Positions 23,506 to 31,693 of a DNA stretch of 64,000 nucleotides are shown here, one piece after another. The number at the start of each line of letters is the position of its first letter. Position 1 is the first letter of the stretch. The position numbers were made by a program, and so were the translations under genes. The notes under the pieces are model-generated. The model was not told the DNA's origin. It saw nothing but the letters and a program-made list of their open reading frames with translations, and made no database searches. This DNA comes from Agromyces sp. 3263 (lineage in GTDB: Bacteria > Actinomycetota > Actinomycetes > Actinomycetales > Microbacteriaceae): assembly GCF_031456545.1 (NCBI RefSeq), contig NZ_JAVDUV010000001.1, positions 1,922,001 through 1,986,000 on the forward strand. The letters run 5' to 3'.

Positions 23506-24512
23506 CGCAGGTCGAGCTCCCCGAGCTGGTCGACGAGCGACGACACGGCGCCGACGTTGCGCACGCCGGCCTCGGTCGCCGGGAAGTCCACGACGAGGTA
23601 GCGCCCCTGCTGCACGGCGGGCAGCGCGGCGGTCGCGGGGTTCGACTCGAGGTGCGCGATCTTCTGCTCGGCGGTGTTCCACGCGGCATCCACGAGCACG
23701 ATGACGTCTGGGTTCGCCGCCACGATCGCCTCCCAGCCCATCGACGTCCACGTGTCCTCGACGTCGGCGGCGATGTTCTCGAGCCCGGCGGCGTCCATGA
23801 TCATCTGCGGCGCGCCGATGCCGGCGCCGACGTAGGGCGTGTCGTCGCCCGAGCTGTACCAGAGGGCGGTGAGGCCGGCGTCGCTCGGCTCGATCGCGTC
23901 GAGCTCGGCCCGCTGCGTCGCAACCAGATCGGCCGCGGCATCCGGAACGCCGAAGATCGCGCCCGCCTCCTCGAACTCGGCGAAGACCTCGTCGAAGGTG
24001 AGCGGATTCGGCATGTAGCCCTCGCCCTTGCACGCCGCGGGGGCGACGTAGCTGGCGACGCCCAGCTTCGCCAGCGTGTCGCGGTCGCCCGCGCCCTCGG
24101 CCGACAGGTTCGACTCCCACCCGGCGAAGACGAGGTCGGGCTCGGCCGCGAGCGTCACCTCCTGCGACGGCACCTTGTCGGACAGCAGGTCGATGCCGGA
24201 TGCCGCGTCGGCGAACTCGTCGGGCACGGGGCCGTCGGTGAAGGCGGCGCCGACGATGCGGTTCTCGAGTCCGAGCGCGAGCAGCAGCTCGAGCGTCGAC
24301 GACTTGATCGTGACCACGCGTTCGGGAGCCTGCTCGAACGTGACCTCGGTGCCGCAGTTGTCGATGGTGAGCGGGTAGCCGGATGCCGCGGCATCCGTCT
24401 CGCCTGAGCCGGCCGGCGATGCGGGCGCGGCCGTCGACCCGCTCGCGCAGCCCGCGAGGAGGAGGGCGGCGAGGGGCAGTGCGACGATGGCGACGGGAGT
24501 GCGAGTGGGCAT
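23502..24512 (-). CDS. Substrate-binding lipoprotein of F420-0/Fo-type importer
   Basis: 336 residues with a lipoprotein signal (LPLAALLLAGCASG; Cys ~21) and the FecB/BtuF-like fold. Features recalled from the proposed F420-0-binding family TIGR03868 include IDNCGTEVTFEQAPERVV, TIKSSTLELLLALGL, PSQEVTLAAEPDLVFAGWES, LTALWYSSGDDTPYVGAGIG and the terminal FPATEAGVRN. GGAGG sits five bases before ATG 24512. It is the first gene of the cassette. Cofactor binding has not, to my knowledge, been shown biochemically; the call rests on family resemblance and cofD nearby. Confidence 0.82.
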   Translation of the reverse strand: MPTRTPVAIVALPLAALLLAGCASGSTAAPASPAGSGETDAAASGYPLTIDNCGTEVTFEQAPERVVTIKSSTLELLLALGLENRIVGAAFTDGPVPDEFADAASGIDLLSDKVPSQEVTLAAEPDLVFAGWESNLSAEGAGDRDTLAKLGVASYVAPAACKGEGYMPNPLTFDEVFAEFEEAGAIFGVPDAAADLVATQRAELDAIEPSDAGLTALWYSSGDDTPYVGAGIGAPQMIMDAAGLENIAADVEDTWTSMGWEAIVAANPDVIVLVDAAWNTAEQKIAHLESNPATAALPAVQQGRYLVVDFPATEAGVRNVGAVSSLVDQLGELDLR

Positions 24513-24668
24513 GGGGCCTCCGGGACGGTGTGCAAGTGACGTTCCGACGAAGTCGGGGACTCGCGGCCCAATCCCGGGCCACACGCACCGATCAGATCCA
24601 GATCGGCGGTCGTGTCCATCGTAGACCTGCGACGGCCGGCGGTGTCGGCCTCGGCGGGCGGCTCGCCG

Positions 24669-25601
24669 CTAGACGAGGCCGAGCATCACCGACGCGGCGA
24701 CCGCCAGCACGACGCCGGTGCCCTGCACGGCGTTGATGCGTTCGCGCAGCACGATCCAGGCCAGCAGCACGGTGGCGACCGGATAGAGGTTCACCAGCAC
24801 GGCGACGACCGCGACGCTGCCCTCGTGGAGGGCGAGCATAAGCAGCACGTTGGCGCCGCCGATGAGCAGGCCGGCGCCAGCGGCGAGCAGGCGGGCGCGA
24901 CGTCGGGGGTCGGCCGCGGCCACCGCGGCGCGCTGAGCCGAACCCGTCGCCGGCTCATCGTCGGCCTGATGCGCGTCGAGCACTGCCATCGCGCGCCGCA
25001 TCGCCGGGACCACGCGTGCCAGGCCGAGGAGCACGAGCAGCAGCACGAGACCCGAGGTGGTGTCGAGGAACACCGCCACCATGCCGGCGTCGCCGGGTGC
25101 CAGGTCGAGTGCCACCGTGGCGAAGCCGAACGCCAGGCCCGAGATCGCCGCGAACAGCAGGGTGCGCGGCTTCGCGCTCCGGGTGTCGACCCGCCGCTCG
25201 AGCCCGATGAGCACCGAGCCGAGGATCGCGACGACGACCGCGACCCACGCGATGGGCGCGAGGTGATCGCCGAGCACGAGGGCCACCACGACGGGCACCG
25301 CTGAGCTCAGCAGCGCGATGAGCGGCGTCAGGAGCGAGATCGGCCCGGCGGCGAGCGCCGCGGTGAAGGTGAGGAACCCGACCGCGGCCAGGAGCCCGGC
25401 CGTCACGCCGCTCGCGATCGCCGTGGTCGACCACACGCCGCCGACCGTCAGCACGACGATCACCAGCACGACCGTGGCGACGGCGTAGTTGATCGTCGTC
25501 GCGACGAGCACCGCGATGCGGCGTGCCGCGACGCCCGAGAAGAAGTCCGCGGTGCCGTAGAGCAGCGCGGCCCCGAGCGCGAGCACGACGATCAGCAGCA
25601 C
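24669..25601 (-). CDS. DMT/EamA-type transporter
   Basis: About 310 residues with ten hydrophobic helices in two repeats of five. The first helix has LLYGTADFFSGVAARR, a common opening of actinobacterial EamA-like permeases, and the terminal helices read LYPVATVLLAWIVLRERI and GVVLAVAASVMLGL. A cytoplasmic loop near residues 215-245 is Ala/Asp-rich (DAHQADDEPATGSAQR). The start is probably GTG 25601, 33 bases after the epimerase stop; no better ATG is available. Cargo unknown; it may be an exporter co-transcribed with the epimerase. Confidence 0.75.
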   Translation of the reverse strand: MLLIVVLALGAALLYGTADFFSGVAARRIAVLVATTINYAVATVVLVIVVLTVGGVWSTTAIASGVTAGLLAAVGFLTFTAALAAGPISLLTPLIALLSSAVPVVVALVLGDHLAPIAWVAVVVAILGSVLIGLERRVDTRSAKPRTLLFAAISGLAFGFATVALDLAPGDAGMVAVFLDTTSGLVLLLVLLGLARVVPAMRRAMAVLDAHQADDEPATGSAQRAAVAAADPRRRARLLAAGAGLLIGGANVLLMLALHEGSVAVVAVLVNLYPVATVLLAWIVLRERINAVQGTGVVLAVAASVMLGLV

Positions 25602-25633
25602 CGCGACAGTCTGACGCGCACCGCCGACATCCG

Positions 25634-26659
25634 CTACGCCCGCGGTGCGAGCGGCGGCGAGGCCTCCACGCCGGCGCCGTCGGCCAGGCCGTCGAGCACC
25701 TCGCGCATCGCGTCGGTCGAGCGGTGCCGCGGACTCCAGCCGAGCACCGACCGCGCCCGTTCGGTCGACATGACCGGCACGTTCGCGGCGATGTCGAGCC
25801 ACCCGGGATCCGAGGCCTGCAGGCGCAGCTTCCATGTGATCCACATGAGGGCCCGCACGACGACGAGCCGCACGGGGACCACGCGACGTGCGCCGACGAC
25901 CTGGCCGAGCGCCTGCGGGTCGAGCACCGGCTCGCCGGCGACGTTGAACGCGCCGCCCGCCCGCTGCTCCACGATGCGCACGATGGCGTCGGCGAGGTCG
26001 TCGGCGTGCACCGCCTGCGAGATCACCTGCGACGGCACGGTGAGGATGGGGATCCGCACCCGGCCGAGCCACCGCACGGGCAGCAGCGAGCCGGCGAAGA
26101 GCCCCGCGATCTCGCTCGCCGCGCCGCGCTGGAACACCAGCCCGGGTCGCACGCGGGTGACCACGACGTCGCGATGCTCGCCCTCGAACTCGTCGAGGAG
26201 CCGCTCGTCGACCGCCTTGTGACGGCTGTAGTGCGAGGTGTGGATGCCGCCCGTCGGCCAGCTCTCGTCGACGCGGGTGTGCTTCGGACCGCGGCTGTAG
26301 GCGCCGACCGACGACACCACGACGACGTGCGGCACCCTCGCCGCGGCCGCCCCGGCGAGCACGCGCCGCAGGCCGTCGACGTTCGTGGCCCACAACTCGC
26401 GCTCTCGGTGGTTGGGCTGCAGCAGCCACGCGAGGTGCACCACCGCGTCGGCGCCCTCGAGGATCGACGCGAGCTCGGGCGCGACGCCGGACTGCGACAC
26501 GTCGACCGCGCGCCAGTCGACACCGCGATACGGCTCCGCCCGCGACTCGGGCTGTCGACGCGCGACGCCGACCACCTCGGTCACCGCGTCGCTGTCGCGC
26601 AGTCGGCGCAGCACTGCCGTGCCGATGTTGCCGGTGGCTCCGATGATGACGAGGCGCAT
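25634..26659 (-). CDS. NAD-dependent epimerase/dehydratase (extended SDR)
   Basis: 341 residues. The N-terminal Rossmann motif is IIGATGNIGTAVLRRL (G-x-x-G-x-x-G, residues 5-20). VVHLAWLLQPN and the catalytic region VVVVSSVGAYSRGP then HYSRHKAVDERLL (Y-x-x-x-K) follow, and a substrate-domain end with VLGWSPRHR. This is the layout of atypical extended SDRs acting on nucleotide sugars or related substrates. The specific substrate cannot be read. It lies between cofD and the EamA gene on the same strand, with a 52-base gap to cofD. Confidence 0.85.
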   Translation of the reverse strand: MRLVIIGATGNIGTAVLRRLRDSDAVTEVVGVARRQPESRAEPYRGVDWRAVDVSQSGVAPELASILEGADAVVHLAWLLQPNHRERELWATNVDGLRRVLAGAAAARVPHVVVVSSVGAYSRGPKHTRVDESWPTGGIHTSHYSRHKAVDERLLDEFEGEHRDVVVTRVRPGLVFQRGAASEIAGLFAGSLLPVRWLGRVRIPILTVPSQVISQAVHADDLADAIVRIVEQRAGGAFNVAGEPVLDPQALGQVVGARRVVPVRLVVVRALMWITWKLRLQASDPGWLDIAANVPVMSTERARSVLGWSPRHRSTDAMREVLDGLADGAGVEASPPLAPRA

Positions 26660-26711
26660 GGGCCCTCCGATCGCGTCGCCCGATGCACGTTACGTCAGCA
26701 GGCGGCGTCGA

Positions 26712-27746
26712 TCACCGGGTTGACTCACGCCCGGTCGCGTGGTCGCGCAGGCGCTCGCCGAGGTCGATGGCCTGTCCCGCGAGCGCCGCCGACGTGTCGA
26801 GGTCCCGCATCCAGAGGGGCACGGATGCCGCGACGAGGCCGGTCTCCGTGAGCGGCTCGACGGCCGCGGCATCCGCGTCGTCGACGAGCCAGCCGTCGAT
26901 GAGCCCGCCGGCCGAGCGCGCGCCGTAGTGCCGGCCGACCGCCTCGGCGGTCGTGTCGACGCCGATCGCCGGGAGGCAGGCGTCGGCCATGCCGCGCACG
27001 ACCTTGCCGCCGATGATCGGGGAGACGCCCACGACCGGGGCGTGGGTCTCGCGCACGGCCTCGCGGATGCCGGGGATCGACACGATGGTGCCGATCGAGA
27101 CGACGGGGTTCGACGGGGCGACGAGCACGAGGTCGGAGCCGCGGATCGCCTCGACGACGCCCGGCGCCGGGTGGGCGTGGTCGAGGTTGCGCTGCCGGAA
27201 CTCGATCGCCGGAAGGGCGGCGCGGTACCTGGTCCACCACTCCTGGAAGTGCATCTCGCGCTCGCCGTCGAGCTCATCGGCGTCGGCCACGAGCACCTGC
27301 GTGTCGACCTCGGTGTCGGTCGCGGGCAGCAGCCGCACGCCGAGCGGCCAGCGGCGCTGCAGGCGGGCGGCCACCTCGGAGGGCGTCGCACCCTCGCGCA
27401 GCCAGGCCGTGCGGGCGAGGTGCGTGCCGAGGTCGAGGTCGCCGAGTGTGAACCACGGCCAGCCCACGCCCCACTCCCGCAGTTCGGCGGCGACCCGCTC
27501 GGTCTCGCCGGCGCGGCCCCAGCCGCGCTCGGTGTCGTTGACGCCCGCGAGCGAGTAGAGGAGCGAGTCGAAGTCGGGCATGAGCCGTACCCCCGCGAGC
27601 CACAGGTCGTCGCCCGTGTTCACGATCACGGTGACGGATGCCGCCGAGCCGCCGTTCCCGTCGGGCCAGCGCCGCGCGCACTCCTCGCGCACCCCGCGCA
27701 CGAAGCGCGACCCTCCGACGCCGCCCGCGAGCACTGTGATCCGCAC
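26712..27746 (-). CDS. cofD: 2-phospho-L-lactate (or phosphoenolpyruvate) transferase, F420 biosynthesis
   Basis: 344 residues matching CofD/FbiA. The opening MRITVLAGGVGGSRFVRGV is the family's glycine-rich signature. VNTGDDLWLAGVRLMPDFDS carries the conserved NTGDD Fo-binding motif. DTERGWGRAGET, WFTLGDLDLGTHLARTAWLR and the C-terminal SNPVVSIGTIVSIPGI and VGVSPIIGGKVVRGMAD are also typical. The enzyme joins the phospholactyl group (in Actinobacteria via an enolpyruvyl intermediate) to Fo, giving (dehydro-)F420-0. No fbiB or fbiC lies in the window. The importer cassette downstream on the same strand is an apt partner. Confidence 0.93.
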   Translation of the reverse strand: MRITVLAGGVGGSRFVRGVREECARRWPDGNGGSAASVTVIVNTGDDLWLAGVRLMPDFDSLLYSLAGVNDTERGWGRAGETERVAAELREWGVGWPWFTLGDLDLGTHLARTAWLREGATPSEVAARLQRRWPLGVRLLPATDTEVDTQVLVADADELDGEREMHFQEWWTRYRAALPAIEFRQRNLDHAHPAPGVVEAIRGSDLVLVAPSNPVVSIGTIVSIPGIREAVRETHAPVVGVSPIIGGKVVRGMADACLPAIGVDTTAEAVGRHYGARSAGGLIDGWLVDDADAAAVEPLTETGLVAASVPLWMRDLDTSAALAGQAIDLGERLRDHATGRESTR

Positions 27747-27929
27747 CCTGCCACGCTACCCGCGCGCGAAGGGTGGGCCGGCGCGGTCCATCCGACCACC
27801 TCGCCCACGCGTACCCCGAAGTGGGGCGGCCGAACCGCGACGGATTCTCACGTTCGCCTTGACGGCGGCGTCGGGGACTGGTTGCGTGTCCCCCGAACGC
27901 AGCAGTTCGCGTCGCGACCGGGGGGACGT

Positions 27930-30900
27930 ATGACGATGGGGTGGCTCACGCGCGGCCGCGCGCCGCGACGGCGGCGTGGCATCCGCACCGTTGCACTCGG
28001 CGCGGCACTCGGGGCGGTCGCCGCCCTCACGCTGGTGGTGCCCGCGCAGGCGGCGGCGCCGTCGTTCGTCGACCCGCCGACCCGGTTGTACATGGCTCCC
28101 GCCGGATCGCTGCCGGTGAGCCTTCCCGCCGGCTTCCCGACGTTCATCCCCGAGGGGGAGCTCGCGTTCGACGGCGCCACCGACCTCATCTCGCAGGACG
28201 TGCGCACCATCGCGGTCGAATCGGCCGAGGCGGGCTGCGTCAACGCCGACCCATGGAACCTCACCGGATGCACGGCGGTCCAGCTCTCGGTGTCGCACGG
28301 CACCCTCGACTTCAGCGACCCGCCATCCGTCGTCGACGACTCCGACAGCAGCATCGACGTGCTGCAGCTGCCCAGCGGCGCCCTCGTGCGCGACAAGAGC
28401 GCGCTCAGCGACCTGCCCGCGCCGGTCGTCGCAGTCATCGGCACGACCCAGCAGGTGAACGACGCGCTGAAGACCCTCGTCTACACGCCCGACGACGACT
28501 CCGACGACGACGGCACCGCCGACGACCCGTACTTCTACAACGGGTCCAATCCAGAGACGCTCGCCGTCACGCTCGTGCCCGGCGACCCGGCGCTCAGCAC
28601 CGCGCAGGCGGACATCCAGATCCGCGTGCAGGAGCTCAACGACTTCCCCGAGGTCGAGGTGCCCGACCAGGTCTTCCAGGTGCCGTCGGGCGGGTCGGGC
28701 TTCCTCGGCGATGCCGGCGACGACGCCGGACAGCCCGACGAGGAGGACTGGAATGTCGTCGATGAGGACAACGACGAGCAGGACGGGGACGACACCATCG
28801 ACGGGCCGGGCGACGAGTGGCTGCTCATCGCGTGGACGGATTGCGGCATGTTCGCGATGCCCGCGTCGCCGTTCACCATCTACGACGACCTCGAGGAGCT
28901 GATGGAGGACACCCTCGACCTGGCGGTCTCGCCTGATCCGGCCGATCCCGAGTTCGCCGAGTACGAGGCCAACCGGGCGCTCGTCGTCGAAGGGGCGATG
29001 AACGCGCTGCCCGACGAGGTGAAGAACCTGCCCTTCGCCACCGGCAATCCGAGCGACCCGCACAGCGCCTTCGCCGGCGTGGTGAGCGGGCTGAACGCGA
29101 TCGACAGCCTCAACTACGCGCTCGACCAGGTGGAGTTCCTCGCGACCGGCCTGACCGACGTCACGTGCACCGTGCGGTTCCTGGTCTCCGACCTCGGCAA
29201 CAACGGCCTCCCCCTGCAGTACCTCGGCGACCCGCCCTACGGCATGCAGGTGCCGTTCTTCGGGTTGGACCTCGACACGAACGATGTCCCGACGACCGAG
29301 AAGGTGGTCGTGCAGGTCGGCGCCGGCACCGAGGTCGACGTGACGCTGCCGACCGACGTGCCCGTGGCGGAGGGCGCGACGGGCACGGTGCCCGTCACGA
29401 TCACGCCGGCGGAGCATCCGGCCTTCGATCTCACGGTGTCGACCGCACCCGTCGCGCCGACGACGGCCGACGTCGACTACACCTCGCTCGCGGCGACGAC
29501 GATCCCGGTGCCCGCGGATGCCGCGGCCGTCGACATCCCCGTGGACGCGCTCGCCGACGCCGTGTACGACCCGGGCGAGACCTACACGGTCTCCGTCACG
29601 CTCCCCGCCGATCCGCCCGGCTACGGGCTCACGTCGTCGGATCCGTCGGCGCTCGTGACCATCGGCGACGACGACCTTCCCCCCGACACGACGGCGCCGA
29701 CGGTGACGGTCGAGCAGGGCGCGACGCAGGTCGATCCGACGTCGACGCTGCCGATCACCTTCGACGTCGAGCTCTCGGAGCCGGCCGTCGGGCTCGACGC
29801 GACCGACGTCGACCTCGCGTTCAGCGGAACCGGCACGCCGGTCGCGACGTTGGTGCCCGGCGGCTCGCCGACCGAGTACACGGTGACCGTAACCGGATTG
29901 ACCGGTGACGGCGTGCTCACCGCGTCGATCGGGGCGGGGGCGTTCACGGATGCCGCGCTGAACGCGAACTCGGCATCGACCTCGACCGACAACGAGGTGA
30001 CCTACGAGTCCGCCGACGAGCCCGACACGACGGCGCCGACGGTGACGATCAACCAGGGTGCGACGCAGGTGGATCCCGCGCCGGTGCTGCCGATCGCGTT
30101 CGACGTGGCGTTCAGTGAGCCGGTGCTCGGGTTCGCCGCGGTCGACGTGACCTTGGCGTTCACGGGTGCCGGTACGCCGGTGGCGACCGTCGTGCCGGGT
30201 GGGGCGCCGGGCCAGTACGTCGTCTCGGTGGACGGGCTCACGAGCGATGGCCTGCTCACGGCGTCGATCGCCGCGGGGGTGGCGACGGATGCCGCGCTGA
30301 ATCCCAGTGCTGCTTCGACGTCCACCGACAACTCGGTGACGTTCGACCTCGACGACGGTGACGTGACGGCGCCGACCGTGACGATCGACCAGGGTGCGAC
30401 GCAGGTGGATCCGGCCACGGCGCTGCCGATCGTGTTCGACGTGGCGTTCAGCGAGCCGGTGGTCGGGTTCACCGACTCCGACGTGACGCTGGTGTTCACG
30501 GGCACCGGCACCCCCGCGGCCACCGTCGTGCCGGGTGGCACGCCGGGCACGTACACGGTGTCGGTCACCGGGCTCACGAGCGACGGTGTCCTGACCGCGT
30601 CGATCGCGGCGGGCGTGGCGACGGATGCGGCGCTCAACCCAAGTGCTGCGTCGACCTCGACGGACGACACGGTGACCTACGACTTCGACGAGGGCGATCC
30701 CGACGTGACGGCGCCGACGGTGACGATCGACCAGGGCGGGACGCAGGCGGATCCGACGGACGTGTTGCCAATCGTCTTCGACGTGGCGTTCAGCGAGCCC
30801 GTGATCGGGTTCACGGATGCCGACCTGACGCTGGCCTTCACCGGTACCGGCACTCCGGCGGCGACCGTCGTGCCCGGTGGGACGCCGGGCACGTACACGG

Positions 30901-31535
30901 TGTCGGTGAACGGGCTGACGGGCGACGGCGTCCTGACCGCGTCGATCGCCGCGGGTGTGGCGACGGATGCCGCGCTGAACCCCAGTGCTGCGTCGACGTC
31001 CACCGACAACACCGTGCGATACGCGCTCCTCGTCGACGAGCCCGATCCGCTCACGATCGACGTGCCCGACGACATCGTCGTGGACGCGCCTCCCGGCGAG
31101 CCGGGCGTGACCGTCGTCTTCGACCCGCCGACGACCACCGGCGGCGTCGCCCCGATCACGGTGAGCTGCGACCACGCCTCGGGCGAGCTCTACCCGATCG
31201 GCGTGACCACGATCACCTGCACGGCGACCGACTCCGCGCCGCCCGAGGAGGTCATGCTCTTCGCGGTGATCGCCGCCACGTTCACCATCACGGTGAACGC
31301 GACGACCGATCCGGGCACGGGCGGCCCCGGCGACCCGGGAACGCCCGGTGGCTCCGGAAGTGGCGGTTCGGGCTCCGGCGGTTCAGGATCCGGGTCGACC
31401 ACGGGCACGGGCAGCGCCTCGGGCATCGCGTCGACCGGCGTTGAGACACAGGGCGCTCTGCTCGCCGCACTGGCCCTGCTGCTGGCCGGCGCCGCGGCCG
31501 CACGGATCGGAGCGCGCCGCCTCGGTCGACGCTGA
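27930..31535 (+). CDS. Large wall-anchored repeat protein (Calx-beta, four Ig-like repeats, HYR)
   Basis: 1201 residues. Signal peptide (RRRRGIRTVALGAALGAVAA to AQA, residues ~14-41). A unique acidic N-terminal half contains a DDDSDDDGTADDPYF segment. A Calx-beta-like domain spans ~470-585. Four tandem repeats of about 113 residues (~586-1031) each start with (D/V)TAPTVT(I/V)xQG and end with ATDAALNPSAAST. A HYR-like domain (~1040-1105) and a Gly/Ser linker follow. The C-terminus has IASTGVETQ, a hydrophobic helix and a basic tail: a class E-like sorting signal. GGGGGA precedes ATG 27930. It probably acts in adhesion or matrix contact; calcium binding is inferred. Confidence 0.88.
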   Translation: MTMGWLTRGRAPRRRRGIRTVALGAALGAVAALTLVVPAQAAAPSFVDPPTRLYMAPAGSLPVSLPAGFPTFIPEGELAFDGATDLISQDVRTIAVESAEAGCVNADPWNLTGCTAVQLSVSHGTLDFSDPPSVVDDSDSSIDVLQLPSGALVRDKSALSDLPAPVVAVIGTTQQVNDALKTLVYTPDDDSDDDGTADDPYFYNGSNPETLAVTLVPGDPALSTAQADIQIRVQELNDFPEVEVPDQVFQVPSGGSGFLGDAGDDAGQPDEEDWNVVDEDNDEQDGDDTIDGPGDEWLLIAWTDCGMFAMPASPFTIYDDLEELMEDTLDLAVSPDPADPEFAEYEANRALVVEGAMNALPDEVKNLPFATGNPSDPHSAFAGVVSGLNAIDSLNYALDQVEFLATGLTDVTCTVRFLVSDLGNNGLPLQYLGDPPYGMQVPFFGLDLDTNDVPTTEKVVVQVGAGTEVDVTLPTDVPVAEGATGTVPVTITPAEHPAFDLTVSTAPVAPTTADVDYTSLAATTIPVPADAAAVDIPVDALADAVYDPGETYTVSVTLPADPPGYGLTSSDPSALVTIGDDDLPPDTTAPTVTVEQGATQVDPTSTLPITFDVELSEPAVGLDATDVDLAFSGTGTPVATLVPGGSPTEYTVTVTGLTGDGVLTASIGAGAFTDAALNANSASTSTDNEVTYESADEPDTTAPTVTINQGATQVDPAPVLPIAFDVAFSEPVLGFAAVDVTLAFTGAGTPVATVVPGGAPGQYVVSVDGLTSDGLLTASIAAGVATDAALNPSAASTSTDNSVTFDLDDGDVTAPTVTIDQGATQVDPATALPIVFDVAFSEPVVGFTDSDVTLVFTGTGTPAATVVPGGTPGTYTVSVTGLTSDGVLTASIAAGVATDAALNPSAASTSTDDTVTYDFDEGDPDVTAPTVTIDQGGTQADPTDVLPIVFDVAFSEPVIGFTDADLTLAFTGTGTPAATVVPGGTPGTYTVSVNGLTGDGVLTASIAAGVATDAALNPSAASTSTDNTVRYALLVDEPDPLTIDVPDDIVVDAPPGEPGVTVVFDPPTTTGGVAPITVSCDHASGELYPIGVTTITCTATDSAPPEEVMLFAVIAATFTITVNATTDPGTGGPGDPGTPGGSGSGGSGSGGSGSGSTTGTGSASGIASTGVETQGALLAALALLLAGAAAARIGARRLGRR
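29685..31023 (+). repeat. Four tandem ~339-bp coding repeats
   Basis: Units start at 29685, 30024, 30360 and 30702. Units 2-4 are much more alike than unit 1, at DNA as well as protein level (shared runs such as TCGATCGCCGCGGG), suggesting recent duplication or gene conversion within the array. Copy number may vary between strains. Confidence 0.85.
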
Positions 31536-31544
31536 CGAGCGCAG

Positions 31545-31586
31545 GGTTCCGGATGCCGCGTGCGGCGGCCCGCGGCATCCGGAACC
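31545..31586. terminator. Hairpin of paired GGATGCCGC motifs
   Basis: GGTTCCGGATGCCGCG (31545-31560), a 10-base loop and the exact reverse complement (31571-31586): 16 perfect pairs, nine bases after the surface-protein stop. No T-tract follows, as is common for GC-rich actinobacterial terminators. The stem core is the dispersed GGATGCCGC motif. Confidence 0.75.
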
Positions 31587-31693
31587 GCCTGATCGAGACG
31601 AACGCATCACCACGCGGTCGACGCCACCCTCTGGTGTTCATCGCGCGACGGGTCCACGATGGACGGGAGAACCGCACCGGCGCGGGAGGCCCC

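Noticed and set aside
27756..31175. An 1139-codon open frame antisense to the surface protein
   Set aside because: Arg/His/Gly-rich with no domain; a by-product of GC-rich third positions in the real gene on the other strand.
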